A DNA stretch of 64,000 nt from positions 1-64,000 of the forward strand of contig UCJA01000001.1 in assembly GCA_900472675.1 (NCBI GenBank), given 5' to 3'. The DNA comes from Hyphomicrobiales bacterium. Its GTDB lineage: Bacteria; Pseudomonadota; Alphaproteobacteria; Rhizobiales; Rhizobiaceae. Of the stretch, positions 7,310-17,234 are shown one piece after another. The notes beneath the pieces were generated by a model. It saw only the letters and a list, made by a program, of their open reading frames with translations. It was not told the DNA's origin and did no database searches. Numbering within the stretch: the stretch's first letter is position 1; the number at the start of each line of letters is the position of its first letter. The position numbers were made by a program, and so were the translations under genes.

Positions 7310-9223
7310 TCAGGCAGCGTTGCGCATGCGGCCTGCCATGGAGCCGCGACCCGATCCGGAATCAAGCTTGAAGGCCTGCAGTACGCTTTCCAGCTGACGG
7401 CTTTCCTCGGCGAGGTTCTCGCTGGCGGCCGTGGTTTCTTCCACCATGGCAGCATTCTTCTGGGTCATCTGGTCCATGTGGTTGACCGAGGAATTGATCT
7501 CGGCCAGCGCGGTTGCCTGTTCGCGGGCGGCAGTGGCAATCGATTCCACATGGCCGTTGACGCGGTTGACGAGGTTCTCGATCTCCAGAAGCGCATCGCC
7601 GGTGGAACGGACCAGCGAGACGCCGCCTTCCACTTCCGAAGCCGAGGCGCTGATCAGGGTCTTGATCTCCTTGGCAGCGTTTGCTGAGCGTTGCGCCAGT
7701 TCACGGACTTCCTGGGCAACCACGGCGAAGCCACGACCGGCTTCGCCTGCACGGGCAGCCTCGACGCCGGCGTTGAGCGCCAGCAGGTTGGTCTGGAAGG
7801 CGATCTCGTCGATGACGCCGATGATCTGGCTGATCTTCGTGGAGCTGTCCTCGATCCGGCTCATGGCGGTCACGGCATTGCGGACGATCTGGCCGGACTT
7901 GGCGGCACTCTGTTTGGTCTCATGCACCATGTCGCGGGCTTCGGTAGCGCGGGAAGAGGCCTGGCGAACGGTTGCCGTGATCTCGTCCAGTGCTGCCGCG
8001 GTTTCCTCAAGCGCTGCCGCCTGCTGTTCGGTGCGCTTGGACAGGTCGTTGGCGGCCGAAGAGAGTTCGGCGGAGTTGTTGTTGATCGTGCCGGCGGAGC
8101 CGCGGATGTTTTCCATGGTGGCGCGGAGCTGGACCATGGTCTGGTTGACGTTGGCCTGGAGCTCGCCGAACGCGCCCTGGAACTGGCCGTTCATGCTCTG
8201 TGTGAGATCGCAATCGGCAAGAGCTGCGATGACGCGGCGCATCTCGTTGATCGCCTGGTCGACGCTGGACACCAGTTCGTTGACGCCCGCGGCAAAGCGG
8301 TTGAGGTCCTTGTTCTGGTAGTCCTTGGTGATGCGGCTGGAGAAGTTGCCGGCAACGGCGGAGGCGACGACCGCAGAGATGCTGCTCTGGAGGTCGCTGC
8401 TGCGTTCGTGAAGAACGGCTTCCTGCGCCTTCAGTTCGCGCATGGCGATGGCGTTGTTGCGGAAGACTTCGACGGCTGCTGCCATTTCGCCGATCTCGTC
8501 CTTGCGGGCGGTATCGACCGAGATCTTGTCCATCTCGCCCTGGGCCAGGCGGCTCATGGCCTGGGTGAGGGCGCGGATCGGACCGACGATGCCACGACGC
8601 GCAACCATGGTGCTGATGGCGCCGCCGAGAACGATGAAGGCGGCTGCGGAGATTGCGGCGATCATCATGGCGGTGGACGAGGAGGAGAGGGCCTCGGCAC
8701 GGGCAGCGGCAAGGGCATTGCCAGAATAGGTGCTGTAGACCTTGACGGTGTCGGTCACGACCTTCTGGGCGTCAAGCGCCTTCTTCAGGGCGGCGCCGAT
8801 GGCGACCGGGTCGGCCGTGTTCTTCTCGGCGGTATCAACCATGGCGCGGATCACGCTGAAATAGCTGTCGAGCGCCGTGCGGATGGTTGCCAGCTGCTGC
8901 TTTTCGGCCGCATCGGCGGTGGATTCGATCTTGGGCAGGCGCGCGAGCATCTCGGTGCTGCGCTTCTCGGCATCGGCACGGAAGTCCTTGGCGCGGGCCG
9001 GCTCGGAAGCGAGCTGATAGGTCATCCGGCTGATGGCGATGATGTCCACGCGCAGGTCCATGGCCTCGCGGGCAACTTCTTCCTCGGCGCCGACTGACGT
9101 CATCGCCTTCTGCAGTCCATAAAGACCAAAGCCGGAAATGCCTGCAATGATCAGCGAGGAAAGGCCCATCACCACGACCACGAGGCCGATCTTCTTTGAA
9201 ATCGATATGTCTTTGAATACCAT
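7310..9223 (-). CDS. methyl-accepting chemotaxis protein
   Basis: About 637-aa chemoreceptor. Order of parts: short cytoplasmic N-terminus ([11 protein letters not shown]), first membrane helix (about residues 11-35), an all-helical periplasmic sensor of roughly 160 residues, second helix (about 180-205), a HAMP segment ([18 protein letters not shown]), a second HAMP-like region, then the signalling domain with the hairpin tip [21 protein letters not shown]. No C-terminal CheR/CheB pentapeptide is seen. The ATG at 9223 is chosen by family habit; an upstream TTG at 9253 would add ten residues. It stands between glnII/gstI and preA, so its ligand might be a pyrimidine or nitrogen source, which is inference only. 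Confidence 0.93.
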   Translation of the reverse strand: MVFKDISISKKIGLVVVVMGLSSLIIAGISGFGLYGLQKAMTSVGAEEEVAREAMDLRVDIIAISRMTYQLASEPARAKDFRADAEKRSTEMLARLPKIESTADAAEKQQLATIRTALDSYFSVIRAMVDTAEKNTADPVAIGAALKKALDAQKVVTDTVKVYSTYSGNALAAARAEALSSSSTAMMIAAISAAAFIVLGGAISTMVARRGIVGPIRALTQAMSRLAQGEMDKISVDTARKDEIGEMAAAVEVFRNNAIAMRELKAQEAVLHERSSDLQSSISAVVASAVAGNFSSRITKDYQNKDLNRFAAGVNELVSSVDQAINEMRRVIAALADCDLTQSMNGQFQGAFGELQANVNQTMVQLRATMENIRGSAGTINNNSAELSSAANDLSKRTEQQAAALEETAAALDEITATVRQASSRATEARDMVHETKQSAAKSGQIVRNAVTAMSRIEDSSTKISQIIGVIDEIAFQTNLLALNAGVEAARAGEAGRGFAVVAQEVRELAQRSANAAKEIKTLISASASEVEGGVSLVRSTGDALLEIENLVNRVNGHVESIATAAREQATALAEINSSVNHMDQMTQKNAAMVEETTAASENLAEESRQLESVLQAFKLDSGSGRGSMAGRMRNAA

Positions 9224-9421
9224 AGCCAACACCAGGCAGCGAGAGCAGAACAACGGAACAACTCCCGAGGAAGCTGCTGCGGAGCTTGCTCAAGAGACCT
9301 TCCTAAGATGCTGACACAGCTCAACTAATCATGCGTTAACAGGAGATGCTATTTCCGTTACCGCTAAAGTGCGGCATGGTTGCTAAGGAAGGATTGGGCG
9401 CGAGATCGTGGGGGAGATCAC

Positions 9422-9589
9422 ATGACGCTCTATGACCAGTTTGATCTGATCCGCTTCGGGAAGATGTACAATGACCTTGCGCCGGAGCTCGTCGCCGCTC
9501 GCGGAAGCCGAAGCGGGCAAAACAGGCTACACGCTTTGAACAGCGATGATCGCAGGCCGCGTAGCTGCCGCGGGATGACCCATTCATGA
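9422..9589 (+). CDS. possible small ORF, unknown
   Basis: 55-codon frame beginning with an ATG that has GGGGGAG 6-7 nt upstream. The first half looks protein-like (MTLYDQFDLIRFGKMYNDLA) while the second half is basic and low in hydrophobics. I recognise no family. It lies in the gap between the chemoreceptor and the preA terminator. It may be a real small protein, a decayed gene or chance. Confidence 0.25.
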   Translation: MTLYDQFDLIRFGKMYNDLAPELVAARGSRSGQNRLHALNSDDRRPRSCRGMTHS

Positions 9590-9596
9590 TGGTGCG

Positions 9597-9622
9597 AAAG
9601 GGGCGGCTCGCGCCGCCCCTTT
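9597..9622 (-). terminator. terminator of preTA
   Basis: Eleven-bp stem AAAGGGGCGGC / GCCGCCCCTTT with a TCGC tetraloop, 5 nt beyond the preA stop on the minus strand. The trailing TTT belongs to the stem, so the U-tract is short. Confidence 0.7.
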
Positions 9623-9626
9623 GTCG

Positions 9627-10940
9627 TTACTCTGCTGCCACCCGCGTCATCGGGTTGTTCGGGTGCTGCGTCCAGTTGGCGTAGGTCGGGTCCACCACCT
9701 TGCCGGTTCGCTCATCGAGGGCGCCAGCCGGCAGAGCATCCAGCGTGATGCAGTTTTCGACGGGACAGACATTGACGCAGAGATTGCAGCCAACGCATTC
9801 GTCCTCCATCACCTCAAAATGCCTCAAGCCATTGACCTGGTTGGTAATTGCCTGGTGCGAGGTGTCCTCGCAGGCAATGTGGCAGCGGCCGCATTTGATG
9901 CAGAGATCCTGGTCGATCTTCGCCTTGGCGATGTAGTTGAGGTTGAGGTACTGCCAGTCGGTGACATTTGGTACGGCCCGGCCGGTGATATCGTCGAGCG
10001 ACTGGTGGCCCTTGGCGTCCATCCAGTCGCAGAGGCCGGTGATCATCTCCTCGACGATCTTGAAGCCGTAGGTCATGGCAGCGGTGCAGACCTGCACGTT
10101 GCCTGCGCCGAGCGCCAGGAACTCGGCCGCATCCCGCCAGGTGGTGACGCCGCCGATGCCAGAGATCGGCAGGCCGTAGGTTTCCGGGTCGCGGGCGATT
10201 TCGGCCACCATGTTGAGCGCGATCGGCTTGACCGCCGGGCCGCAATAGCCGCCGTGGCTGCCCTTGCCGCCGATCGAGGGGTTGGGCGAGAAGCTGTCGA
10301 GATCCACCGAGACAATCGACGAAATGGTGTTGATCAACGATACGGCGTCGGTGCCGCCGCGCTTTGCAGCGCGGGCCGGGTGGCGGATGTCGCTGATATT
10401 GGGCGTCAGCTTGGTGATGACGGGCATGCGGGTGTACTGCTTGCACCAGCGCACCACCATCTCGATGTATTCGGGCACCTGGCCGACGGCCGAGCCCATG
10501 CCGCGCTCCGACATGCCGTGCGGACAGCCGAAGTTGAGCTCGATGCCATCCACCTCGGTCTCCTCGACCAGCGGCAGGATGGCCTTCCAGGCCGCCTCCT
10601 CGCAGGGCACCATGATCGACGCAACGACCGCACGATCGGGCCAGTTCTTCTTCACCTGCTTCATTTCGGTGAGGTTGGTGTAGAGGTCGCGGTCGGTGAT
10701 CAGCTCGATGTTGTTCAACCCCAGAAGACGGCGGTCGGCGCCCCAGATCGCGCCGTAACGCGGGCCATTGACATTGACGACCGGCGGGCCTTCCTCGCCG
10801 AGCGTCTTCCAGACGACGCCGCCCCAGCCGGCCTTGAAGGCGCGTTCGACATTGTAGGCCTTGTCGGTGGGCGGTGCCGAAGCCAGCCAGAAGGGGTTGG
10901 GGGATTTGATGCCGACGAAGGTGTTGCGGATATCAGCCAT
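9627..10940 (-). CDS. preA: NAD-dependent dihydropyrimidine dehydrogenase subunit PreA
   Basis: 437-aa catalytic subunit that reduces uracil/thymine to the 5,6-dihydro form. The N-terminal 300 residues form a dihydroorotate-dehydrogenase-like FMN barrel (NPFWLASAPPTDK, ELNFGCPHGMSERGMG, GIGGVTTWRDAAEF). The last 100 carry two ferredoxin clusters (CIKCGRCHIACED and CVGCNLCVNVCPVENC). The CPHGMSERGMG loop with its catalytic Cys is characteristic. The start at 10940 follows GGGGGAAGA. It lies 14 nt after preT on the same strand and forms one operon with it. Confidence 0.96.
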   Translation of the reverse strand: MADIRNTFVGIKSPNPFWLASAPPTDKAYNVERAFKAGWGGVVWKTLGEEGPPVVNVNGPRYGAIWGADRRLLGLNNIELITDRDLYTNLTEMKQVKKNWPDRAVVASIMVPCEEAAWKAILPLVEETEVDGIELNFGCPHGMSERGMGSAVGQVPEYIEMVVRWCKQYTRMPVITKLTPNISDIRHPARAAKRGGTDAVSLINTISSIVSVDLDSFSPNPSIGGKGSHGGYCGPAVKPIALNMVAEIARDPETYGLPISGIGGVTTWRDAAEFLALGAGNVQVCTAAMTYGFKIVEEMITGLCDWMDAKGHQSLDDITGRAVPNVTDWQYLNLNYIAKAKIDQDLCIKCGRCHIACEDTSHQAITNQVNGLRHFEVMEDECVGCNLCVNVCPVENCITLDALPAGALDERTGKVVDPTYANWTQHPNNPMTRVAAE

Positions 10941-10954
10941 GATCTTCTTCCCCC

Positions 10955-12316
10955 TCAGGCGACTGCCATGGCGGGCTGTCCTGCCACGACCAAGGCTCGG
11001 TTGATGCTTTCTGCTGCGTCCCTTCCCTGGGCGACGGCAGAGACGGTGAGGTCTTCGCCAAGGCCGACGCAGTCGCCGCCGGCCCAGACGCCTTCGATCG
11101 AGGTGCGGCCCTCAAGGTCAATGGCGATCCGACCGCCCTCGAACTGCAGGGCACTGAGCCCCGAAGCGGCAAAGGTCTGGCCGATCGCCTTCATGATCTG
11201 GTCGGCGGCTATGACGCCGGTTTCTCCGGTGCCGATCAGTCGGCCGTCGCGCATGGCGGTGTATTCGACCTCGATGCCGGTCACTTGCCCGTCCTCGCCC
11301 AGGATGCGTTTCGGCGCGAGCCAGTGGCGGATGATGACGCCGTTGGCGGTGGCAAGGTCCTGTTCGTAGCCGGAGGCATTCATATTGTCCTTGCCACGGC
11401 GGTAGCAGATGGTCACCTCTTCGGCGCCGAGGAGCTTGGCCTGGATGGCAGCGTCGATCGCCGTCATGCCGCCGCCGATGACGACGACGCGCCGGCCGAC
11501 GGGAACGAGGCTCTTGTCCGGGGACTGGCGCAGTACGGCGATAAAGTCCACGGCATCATCGACGCCCCGGAGATCCTCGCCCTCGACGCTGAGGCCGTTA
11601 ACCCCGGAGAGGCCCATGCCGAGGAAGATGGCATCGTATCGCCCGCCCAGGTCGGACAGCGAAAAATCGCGACCGAGCGCCTGGCCGTTGCGGATCTCGA
11701 TGCCGCCGATCGCGGTGACATAATCCACCTCGCGCCGGGCGAACTCGTCCACCGCCTTGTAGGTGGCGATGCCGTATTCGTTGAGGCCACCGGATTTTTC
11801 CCGGGCATCGAAGACGACCACTCCATGGCCATGGCGCGCCAGCCGATGGGCTGCTGCAAGGCCTGCCGGACCGGCGCCGACCACGGCGATGGTTTTGCCC
11901 GTGGAGGCCGCACGCTCATAGAACTGGCGGTTGGTTTCCATGGCGATGTCGGTCGCATAGCGCTGGAGCTTGCCGATCTCGACCGGACGGTCCTCCGCGG
12001 TGTTGCGCACGCAGGCCTGCTCGCAGAGCGTTTCGGTGGGACAGACCCGGGCGCACATGCCGCCCAGAATGTTCTGGTCAAAGATCGTTTTGGCGGAGCC
12101 CAGCGGGTTGCCTGTCGATATCTGCCGGATGAACAGCGGGACATCGATGGCGGTGGGACAGGCCGTCATACACGGCGCGTCGTAGCAGAAGTAACAGCGG
12201 TCGGCGGCGACCAGCGCCTCGTGCCTGTCGAGCCGCGGATGGAGGTCCGCGAAGTTCGTTTCGTATTCGCCAGGCGCGAGCCTGCCGGCTTCAATTCCAT
12301 TTCCCAGTCGATCCAT
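10955..12316 (-). CDS. preT: NAD(P)-dependent oxidoreductase subunit PreT
   Basis: 453-aa flavoprotein partner of PreA that passes electrons between NAD(P)H and the FMN subunit. The N-terminal Fe-S region (CYFCYDAPCMTACPTAIDVP, then CARVCPTETLCEQACV) is like that of glutamate synthase small subunits. A FAD Rossmann motif (GAGPAGLAAAHRLARHG) and a second dinucleotide motif (VIGGGMTAIDAAIQ) follow. The ATG at 12316 has GAGGGAA upstream and is preferred over a longer frame from 12346. Two RutR-like dyads lie 34-77 nt upstream. Confidence 0.94.
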   Translation of the reverse strand: MDRLGNGIEAGRLAPGEYETNFADLHPRLDRHEALVAADRCYFCYDAPCMTACPTAIDVPLFIRQISTGNPLGSAKTIFDQNILGGMCARVCPTETLCEQACVRNTAEDRPVEIGKLQRYATDIAMETNRQFYERAASTGKTIAVVGAGPAGLAAAHRLARHGHGVVVFDAREKSGGLNEYGIATYKAVDEFARREVDYVTAIGGIEIRNGQALGRDFSLSDLGGRYDAIFLGMGLSGVNGLSVEGEDLRGVDDAVDFIAVLRQSPDKSLVPVGRRVVVIGGGMTAIDAAIQAKLLGAEEVTICYRRGKDNMNASGYEQDLATANGVIIRHWLAPKRILGEDGQVTGIEVEYTAMRDGRLIGTGETGVIAADQIMKAIGQTFAASGLSALQFEGGRIAIDLEGRTSIEGVWAGGDCVGLGEDLTVSAVAQGRDAAESINRALVVAGQPAMAVA

Positions 12317-12349
12317 CCCTGTTCCCTCTTTTTGGATTATGGACAACTA

Positions 12350-12365
12350 TTGGGCAAACGGTAAC
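12350..12365. promoter_or_regulatory. RutR-like operator 1 upstream of preT
   Basis: TTGGGCAAACGGTAAC, sharing CAAACGGTAA exactly with the neighbouring copy 28 nt away and the GGTAA end with the site beside rutR. It is adjacent to the preT start, where a repressor would block transcription. Inference from similarity. Confidence 0.5.
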
Positions 12366-12377
12366 ACAGCCAAAAAA

Positions 12378-12393
12378 TTTATCAAACGGTAAA
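12378..12393. promoter_or_regulatory. RutR-like operator 2 upstream of preT
   Basis: TTTATCAAACGGTAAA, aligning over 16 positions with TTGACCGATTGGTAAA near rutR (shared first TT, C at position 6, A at 8, GGTAAA at the end). The 28-nt spacing from the other preT site is a little under three helical turns. Confidence 0.55.
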
Positions 12394-12523
12394 AGATTGG
12401 CGCTGGAAGCTGCTGAATCACCGAGGCAAAAGGGCTGAAATTTAAACTTGTGCAAAGCACTCAAGTTTGATAGCTTGGCCTCGATCGGGCTCCACGGGGA
12501 GCCGCGAGCCAATGAGGAGCAGC

Positions 12524-12952
12524 ATGGCGAAGAAGCACAAGGGCAGGGTGGTGCAGGTTGCAAAGGCAGCGGCGCCAGTTGTTTCGGGCGAAGAGGCGAG
12601 CGCGGGTCGGGGCCCTGGCGTCGTCGACGTCAAGAGCTTCCTCTATGTCGGCGGACGTGACTGCCAGGTGGCGCATCTGCGCCAGATCGCCAGCAAGCAC
12701 GGGGCGGAGCTCATCCACCATGACGGCGGTTTGCGCGAGGCCGTCTCCCGGATCGATACGGTGCTGCCATCCGTCGACTGCGTGTTCTGCCCCATCGACT
12801 GTATCAGCCATGATGCCTGTTTGCGGGTGAAGACCGGCTGCAAGAAGTTTGGCGTCGCTTTCGTGCCGCTTCGCAACGGTTCGAAATCCAGCCTGGAGCG
12901 GGCGCTGCAGACCATGAAGGACCGCAATGATGACCACCGGAGAACCTTATGA
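12524..12952 (+). CDS. DUF2325 domain protein, cysteine-rich
   Basis: 142-aa cytoplasmic protein. After a 35-residue basic, flexible N-terminus comes a compact domain with YVGGRDCQVAHLRQI, HHDGG (residues 65-69) and a cluster of Cys at about 86, 89, 93, 99 and 106 (CVFCPIDCISHDAC, then GC). This matches DUF2325 as I recall it. The Cys spacing suggests a metal or redox site, but no function is established that I can name. GAGGAG precedes the ATG at 12524; an in-frame ATG at 12512 is possible. The next gene overlaps its 3' end. It is divergent from preT. Confidence 0.82.
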   Translation: MAKKHKGRVVQVAKAAAPVVSGEEASAGRGPGVVDVKSFLYVGGRDCQVAHLRQIASKHGAELIHHDGGLREAVSRIDTVLPSVDCVFCPIDCISHDACLRVKTGCKKFGVAFVPLRNGSKSSLERALQTMKDRNDDHRRTL

Positions 12953-13196
12953 CGGAAGCCTGCTGATCGGCTTGCACAAGCTTGCCGAACAGAATGGCGA
13001 CGGGCTGGTGCCCGAACTTTACGCGCTGCTTTCGGGGCAGGCCGGAAGGGGCGAAGACGCCGGGACTGGCGACAATGTGCTGGCTTTCCCAAAAGCGATT
13101 TCCAGAGCTGCCGTGCGTCGCGATCCGAGCAGTGACGCGGCGACAGGAAGGGCGGACGCGACCGTTCTGCCGCTGCGTCGGCCGGAATCGATTTAG
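12927..13196 (+). CDS. hypothetical protein overlapping the DUF2325 gene
   Basis: 89-aa frame that begins inside the last 26 nt of the DUF2325 gene (ATGATG at 12927; either ATG may start), which suggests coupled translation. The first 35 residues look folded (LLIGLHKLAEQNGDGLVPEL). The rest is low-complexity with Ala, Arg and Asp (NVLAFPKAISRAAVRRDPSS). I recognise no family. The stop overlaps the convergent DUF423 gene by 4 nt. Confidence 0.55.
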   Translation: MMTTGEPYDGSLLIGLHKLAEQNGDGLVPELYALLSGQAGRGEDAGTGDNVLAFPKAISRAAVRRDPSSDAATGRADATVLPLRRPESI

Positions 13197-13567
13197 CGGA
13201 TCGAGCGAGTGCGCAGAAAGGCGCCAGCGGCGATGATCAGCCAGCCGAGGATCATCATCGAGCCGCCAAGTGGTGCTGCCAAGGGGAAAACCCGGTCGCC
13301 GAGATAATGGCGAGAGACCAGATCGGCGGCAAACAGGATTGTCCCAAGCGCCAGCACCAGCGCTGCCGGCATCGCCGTGCGCAGTGCTGCGTGACCCAGG
13401 CACAGGGCCAGGAGAACCGGCGCATGGGCAAGGCACATGGTCGATGCGGAGCCCAGAAAATGCGTGTCGCCGCCGTGGCTTGCCGCTGCGGCAAGCGCCA
13501 CGCCGGACGAGCCCATCAGCCCGCTCACAAACAGAATCAACGGCCGCAGATTGGCGAGTCTTTCCAA
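13193..13567 (-). CDS. DUF423 membrane protein
   Basis: 124-aa integral membrane protein with about four hydrophobic segments (LILFVSGLMGSSGVALAAAA, APVLLALCLGHAAL, ALVLALGTILFAADL, MMILGWLIIAAGAFL). The GSSGVALAAAASHG segment and the FAADL..R..LGD pattern fit the DUF423 (YgdD) family, whose role is unknown. It lies 4 nt downstream of the truncated hemoglobin gene on the same strand, so the two are probably one transcript. Confidence 0.85.
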   Translation of the reverse strand: MERLANLRPLILFVSGLMGSSGVALAAAASHGGDTHFLGSASTMCLAHAPVLLALCLGHAALRTAMPAALVLALGTILFAADLVSRHYLGDRVFPLAAPLGGSMMILGWLIIAAGAFLRTRSIR

Positions 13568-13571
13568 GTTG

Positions 13572-13979
13572 CTATTCCTTGTTCTGCATATGGAAGGCGA
13601 GGCGCTCGACCGGCGGCCAGATGATCTCTCGCAGCTTTGGATTGTCGATTGTCTCGACCATGGCGAGGCGGAAACAGAGCAGCCATTCGTCGCGCTCCTG
13701 CGGTCCGATCTCCGCGCCGAAGTGGCGCGAGCGGAGCCGCGGGTGACCGTGCTTTTCGACGTAGATCGGCGGCCCGCCGAGATAGCCTGTCAGGTAATCG
13801 TAGAGCTTGGCCTCGCTGCCGGAGAGGCTTGGCGGATGCACGGCGCGGCAATGAGCCGCTTCGGGTAGCGTGTCCATGAGGTGGTAGAACCGACGGACGA
13901 GCGCCCGGACGGTCGCCTCGCCGCCGATCGCGTCATAGAGCGTGATGGTCTCGCCTGTCATTACCGCCGTCATCCCCAT
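13572..13979 (-). CDS. group II truncated hemoglobin
   Basis: About 135-aa 2-over-2 globin that binds heme and O2/NO. Recognisable parts are the N-terminal YDAIGGEATVRALVRRFYHLM, then LYDYLTGYLGGPPIYVEKHG and the proximal-His region HPRLRSRHFGAEIG, followed by RDEWLLCFRLAM. The order KHGHPRLR.RH is typical of group II. Three Met codons at the N-terminus (13979, 13970, 13961) leave the start open. It may protect against nitric oxide or supply oxygen chemistry; no partner gene shows which. Confidence 0.88.
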   Translation of the reverse strand: MGMTAVMTGETITLYDAIGGEATVRALVRRFYHLMDTLPEAAHCRAVHPPSLSGSEAKLYDYLTGYLGGPPIYVEKHGHPRLRSRHFGAEIGPQERDEWLLCFRLAMVETIDNPKLREIIWPPVERLAFHMQNKE

Positions 13980-14059
13980 GCTGATCAGGCGGTGTTAATG
14001 CCCGCAGCCTTGACCGGCAAGCGCCATGGCGTCGCAGCGGAGCCTTCGCCTGGCAGCAT

Positions 14060-14239
14060 TCAGCCGGAGCTGGCGTCGGTCTCCTTGGTGTCAGGGTCGG
14101 GGAGGGAGCCGGTGCCGGGCGTCTTGTCCATGTCCGTCAGCTCTTTCTTAGCATGCGGACCGGCGGCGGGGCTGTCCTTGGGCTTTGCCGTCGTGTCGAC
14201 GTTTTCAACGGCTTCCTGTGCGCTCTTGTCTTCGGCCAT
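14060..14239 (-). CDS. small acidic, probably disordered protein
   Basis: 59-aa hydrophilic protein rich in Asp, Glu, Lys, Pro and Thr with almost no hydrophobic residues (MAEDKSAQEAVENVDTTAKP at the start; PGTGSLPDPDTKETDASSG at the end). AGGAG lies 8 nt before the ATG at 14239; longer frames upstream run through the tRNA promoter region and are not credible. It is expected to be unstructured. No function can be assigned. Confidence 0.55.
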   Translation of the reverse strand: MAEDKSAQEAVENVDTTAKPKDSPAAGPHAKKELTDMDKTPGTGSLPDPDTKETDASSG

Positions 14240-14363
14240 AGGTGATGCTCCTGTCTGAAACTCTCCTGGCGAACGTCCTGGTTCAGGCGAAGTTCCGCAA
14301 CGGGCGCGCCGCCGCTCCCTCAGGTTTTCAGCGGCGTTGCACGAAAAAAAGCCCAACGCATGA

Positions 14364-14392
14364 TTGCCGGGCCCGATGCGCTTTGCTAGAGC
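14364..14392 (+). promoter_or_regulatory. candidate promoter of tRNA-Gln
   Basis: -35 TTGCCG and -10 TAGAGC separated by 17 nt, ending about 32 nt before the tRNA. Confidence 0.4.
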
Positions 14393-14423
14393 ACGGCACG
14401 GCCCCGATTGCTCGGGCCGATGT

Positions 14424-14498
14424 TGGGGCGTCGCCAAGCGGTAAGGCACCGGTTTTTGGTACCGGCATTCCCAGGTTCGAATCCTGGCGCCCCAGCCA
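14424..14498 (+). tRNA. tRNA-Gln (anticodon TTG)
   Basis: Full cloverleaf: acceptor TGGGGCG / CGCCCCA, D-arm GCCAAGCGGTAAGGC, anticodon stem CCGGT / ACCGG with loop TTTTGGT (anticodon TTG), T-arm CCAGGTTCGAATCCTGG, discriminator G and encoded CCA. Confidence 0.97.
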
Positions 14499-14576
14499 CG
14501 CACTCCTCACGACGCCAACGAACCGATCCTTCACCCTCTCGTCATCCTCGGTGGCTGAAAGAGGGCAAAGGGTTGC

Positions 14577-15302
14577 TCATCGGCCTTTGGCCTGTCGCCA
14601 GCGCAAAAAGTCTTCCCTAGTTTCTTCGCGGGTTGCCGGATAAAGGCCGATGATGGATCGACCGTTCAAGACTTCTTCCGTGACGAAATCCTCGAAGGCG
14701 GTCATTTCCACAGCCTCGTTTGCAATCTCGTCTGCCAGATGCGCCGGAATGATGGTCACGCCTTCATTGTCGCCCACCACCACGTCGCCCGGCCAGACAG
14801 CCACGTCGCCGCAGCCGATCGGCACGTTGATGTCGAGTGCCTGATGGAGCGTGAGGTTGGTCGGTGACGACGGGCGGTTGTGATAGGCGCGGATCGAAAG
14901 CTCGGCGATTTCCGGGCTGTCGCGAAACCCGCCGTCGGTGACGACGCCGGCTGCGCCGCGCACCATCAGCCGCGACACCAGGATCGAGCCTGCGGAGGCG
15001 GCACGGGCATCCTTGCGGCTGTCCATCACCAGGACGTGGCCGGGAGGGCACTGCTCGATGGCCGCCCTTTGCGGATGGTTCGGATCCTGGAAGACGGCCA
15101 GCGTATTGATGTCCTCGCGGGCCGGGATGTAGCGCAGGGTGAAGGCCTGGCCGACCATGTTTGCGGCCTTTTGCGAAAGCGGCCGAACATCCTGGATGAA
15201 CTGGCTGCGGAGGCCACGCTTGAAGAGCGCGGTGCAGAGCGTCGCGCAGCTCACGGCTTCGAATTTTCTGCGCGTCGCGTCGGAAAGAACGTAATCGGTC
15301 AT
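14577..15302 (-). CDS. RraA-family protein (sugar-acid cluster)
   Basis: 241-aa member of the RraA/4-hydroxy-4-methyl-2-oxoglutarate aldolase fold. The diagnostic stretch is GAAGVVTDGGFRDSPEI (in true aldolases G..DG..RD), with NVPIGCGDVAVWPGDVVVGD further on. Family members are class II pyruvate aldolases or RNase E-binding proteins. Lying 12 nt after a sugar-acid dehydratase on the same strand, it is more likely an aldolase- or decarboxylase-like enzyme acting on a keto acid than a regulator of RNase E. The exact reaction is not readable. Confidence 0.85.
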   Translation of the reverse strand: MTDYVLSDATRRKFEAVSCATLCTALFKRGLRSQFIQDVRPLSQKAANMVGQAFTLRYIPAREDINTLAVFQDPNHPQRAAIEQCPPGHVLVMDSRKDARAASAGSILVSRLMVRGAAGVVTDGGFRDSPEIAELSIRAYHNRPSSPTNLTLHQALDINVPIGCGDVAVWPGDVVVGDNEGVTIIPAHLADEIANEAVEMTAFEDFVTEEVLNGRSIIGLYPATREETREDFLRWRQAKGR

Positions 15303-15314
15303 CGTGTCTCCACC

Positions 15315-17045
<1,731 letters not shown>

Positions 17046-17152
17046 GCTGCTCTTCCCGACCTGTTCAACCTGCGTGTTTTTTCGAAGGATCGGACGGTCT
17101 TGGCAACCGCTCCTCCCGACCCATTCCGTCCCGCCGCACTTGTGGCATCATC

Positions 17153-17162
17153 TGATATATCA
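17153..17162. promoter_or_regulatory. GntR-like operator, perfect palindrome
   Basis: TGATATATCA, a perfect 10-bp palindrome in the divergent promoter between the dehydratase and gntR. FCD-type GntR regulators bind short AT-rich palindromes of this kind. A related dyad follows 26 nt on. Confidence 0.5.
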
Positions 17163-17177
17163 CATTTCAGATTTCAG

Positions 17178-17189
17178 TTGAAATATCAA
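17178..17189. promoter_or_regulatory. GntR-like operator, imperfect palindrome
   Basis: TTGAAATATCAA, differing from a perfect TTGATATATCAA by one base. Its centre is 26 nt from that of the first palindrome and it is 46 nt before the gntR start. Confidence 0.45.
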
Positions 17190-17234
17190 ATTCCGAATGC
17201 TAGATCGAGCCTTGTTATGAAGGAAAGTGGGCAG

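Noticed and set aside
14424..14498. tRNA-Gln as integration site for the sugar-acid cluster
   Set aside because: No repeat of the tRNA 3' end was found near 26 kb and no integrase or transposase is present, so mobility is not supported.
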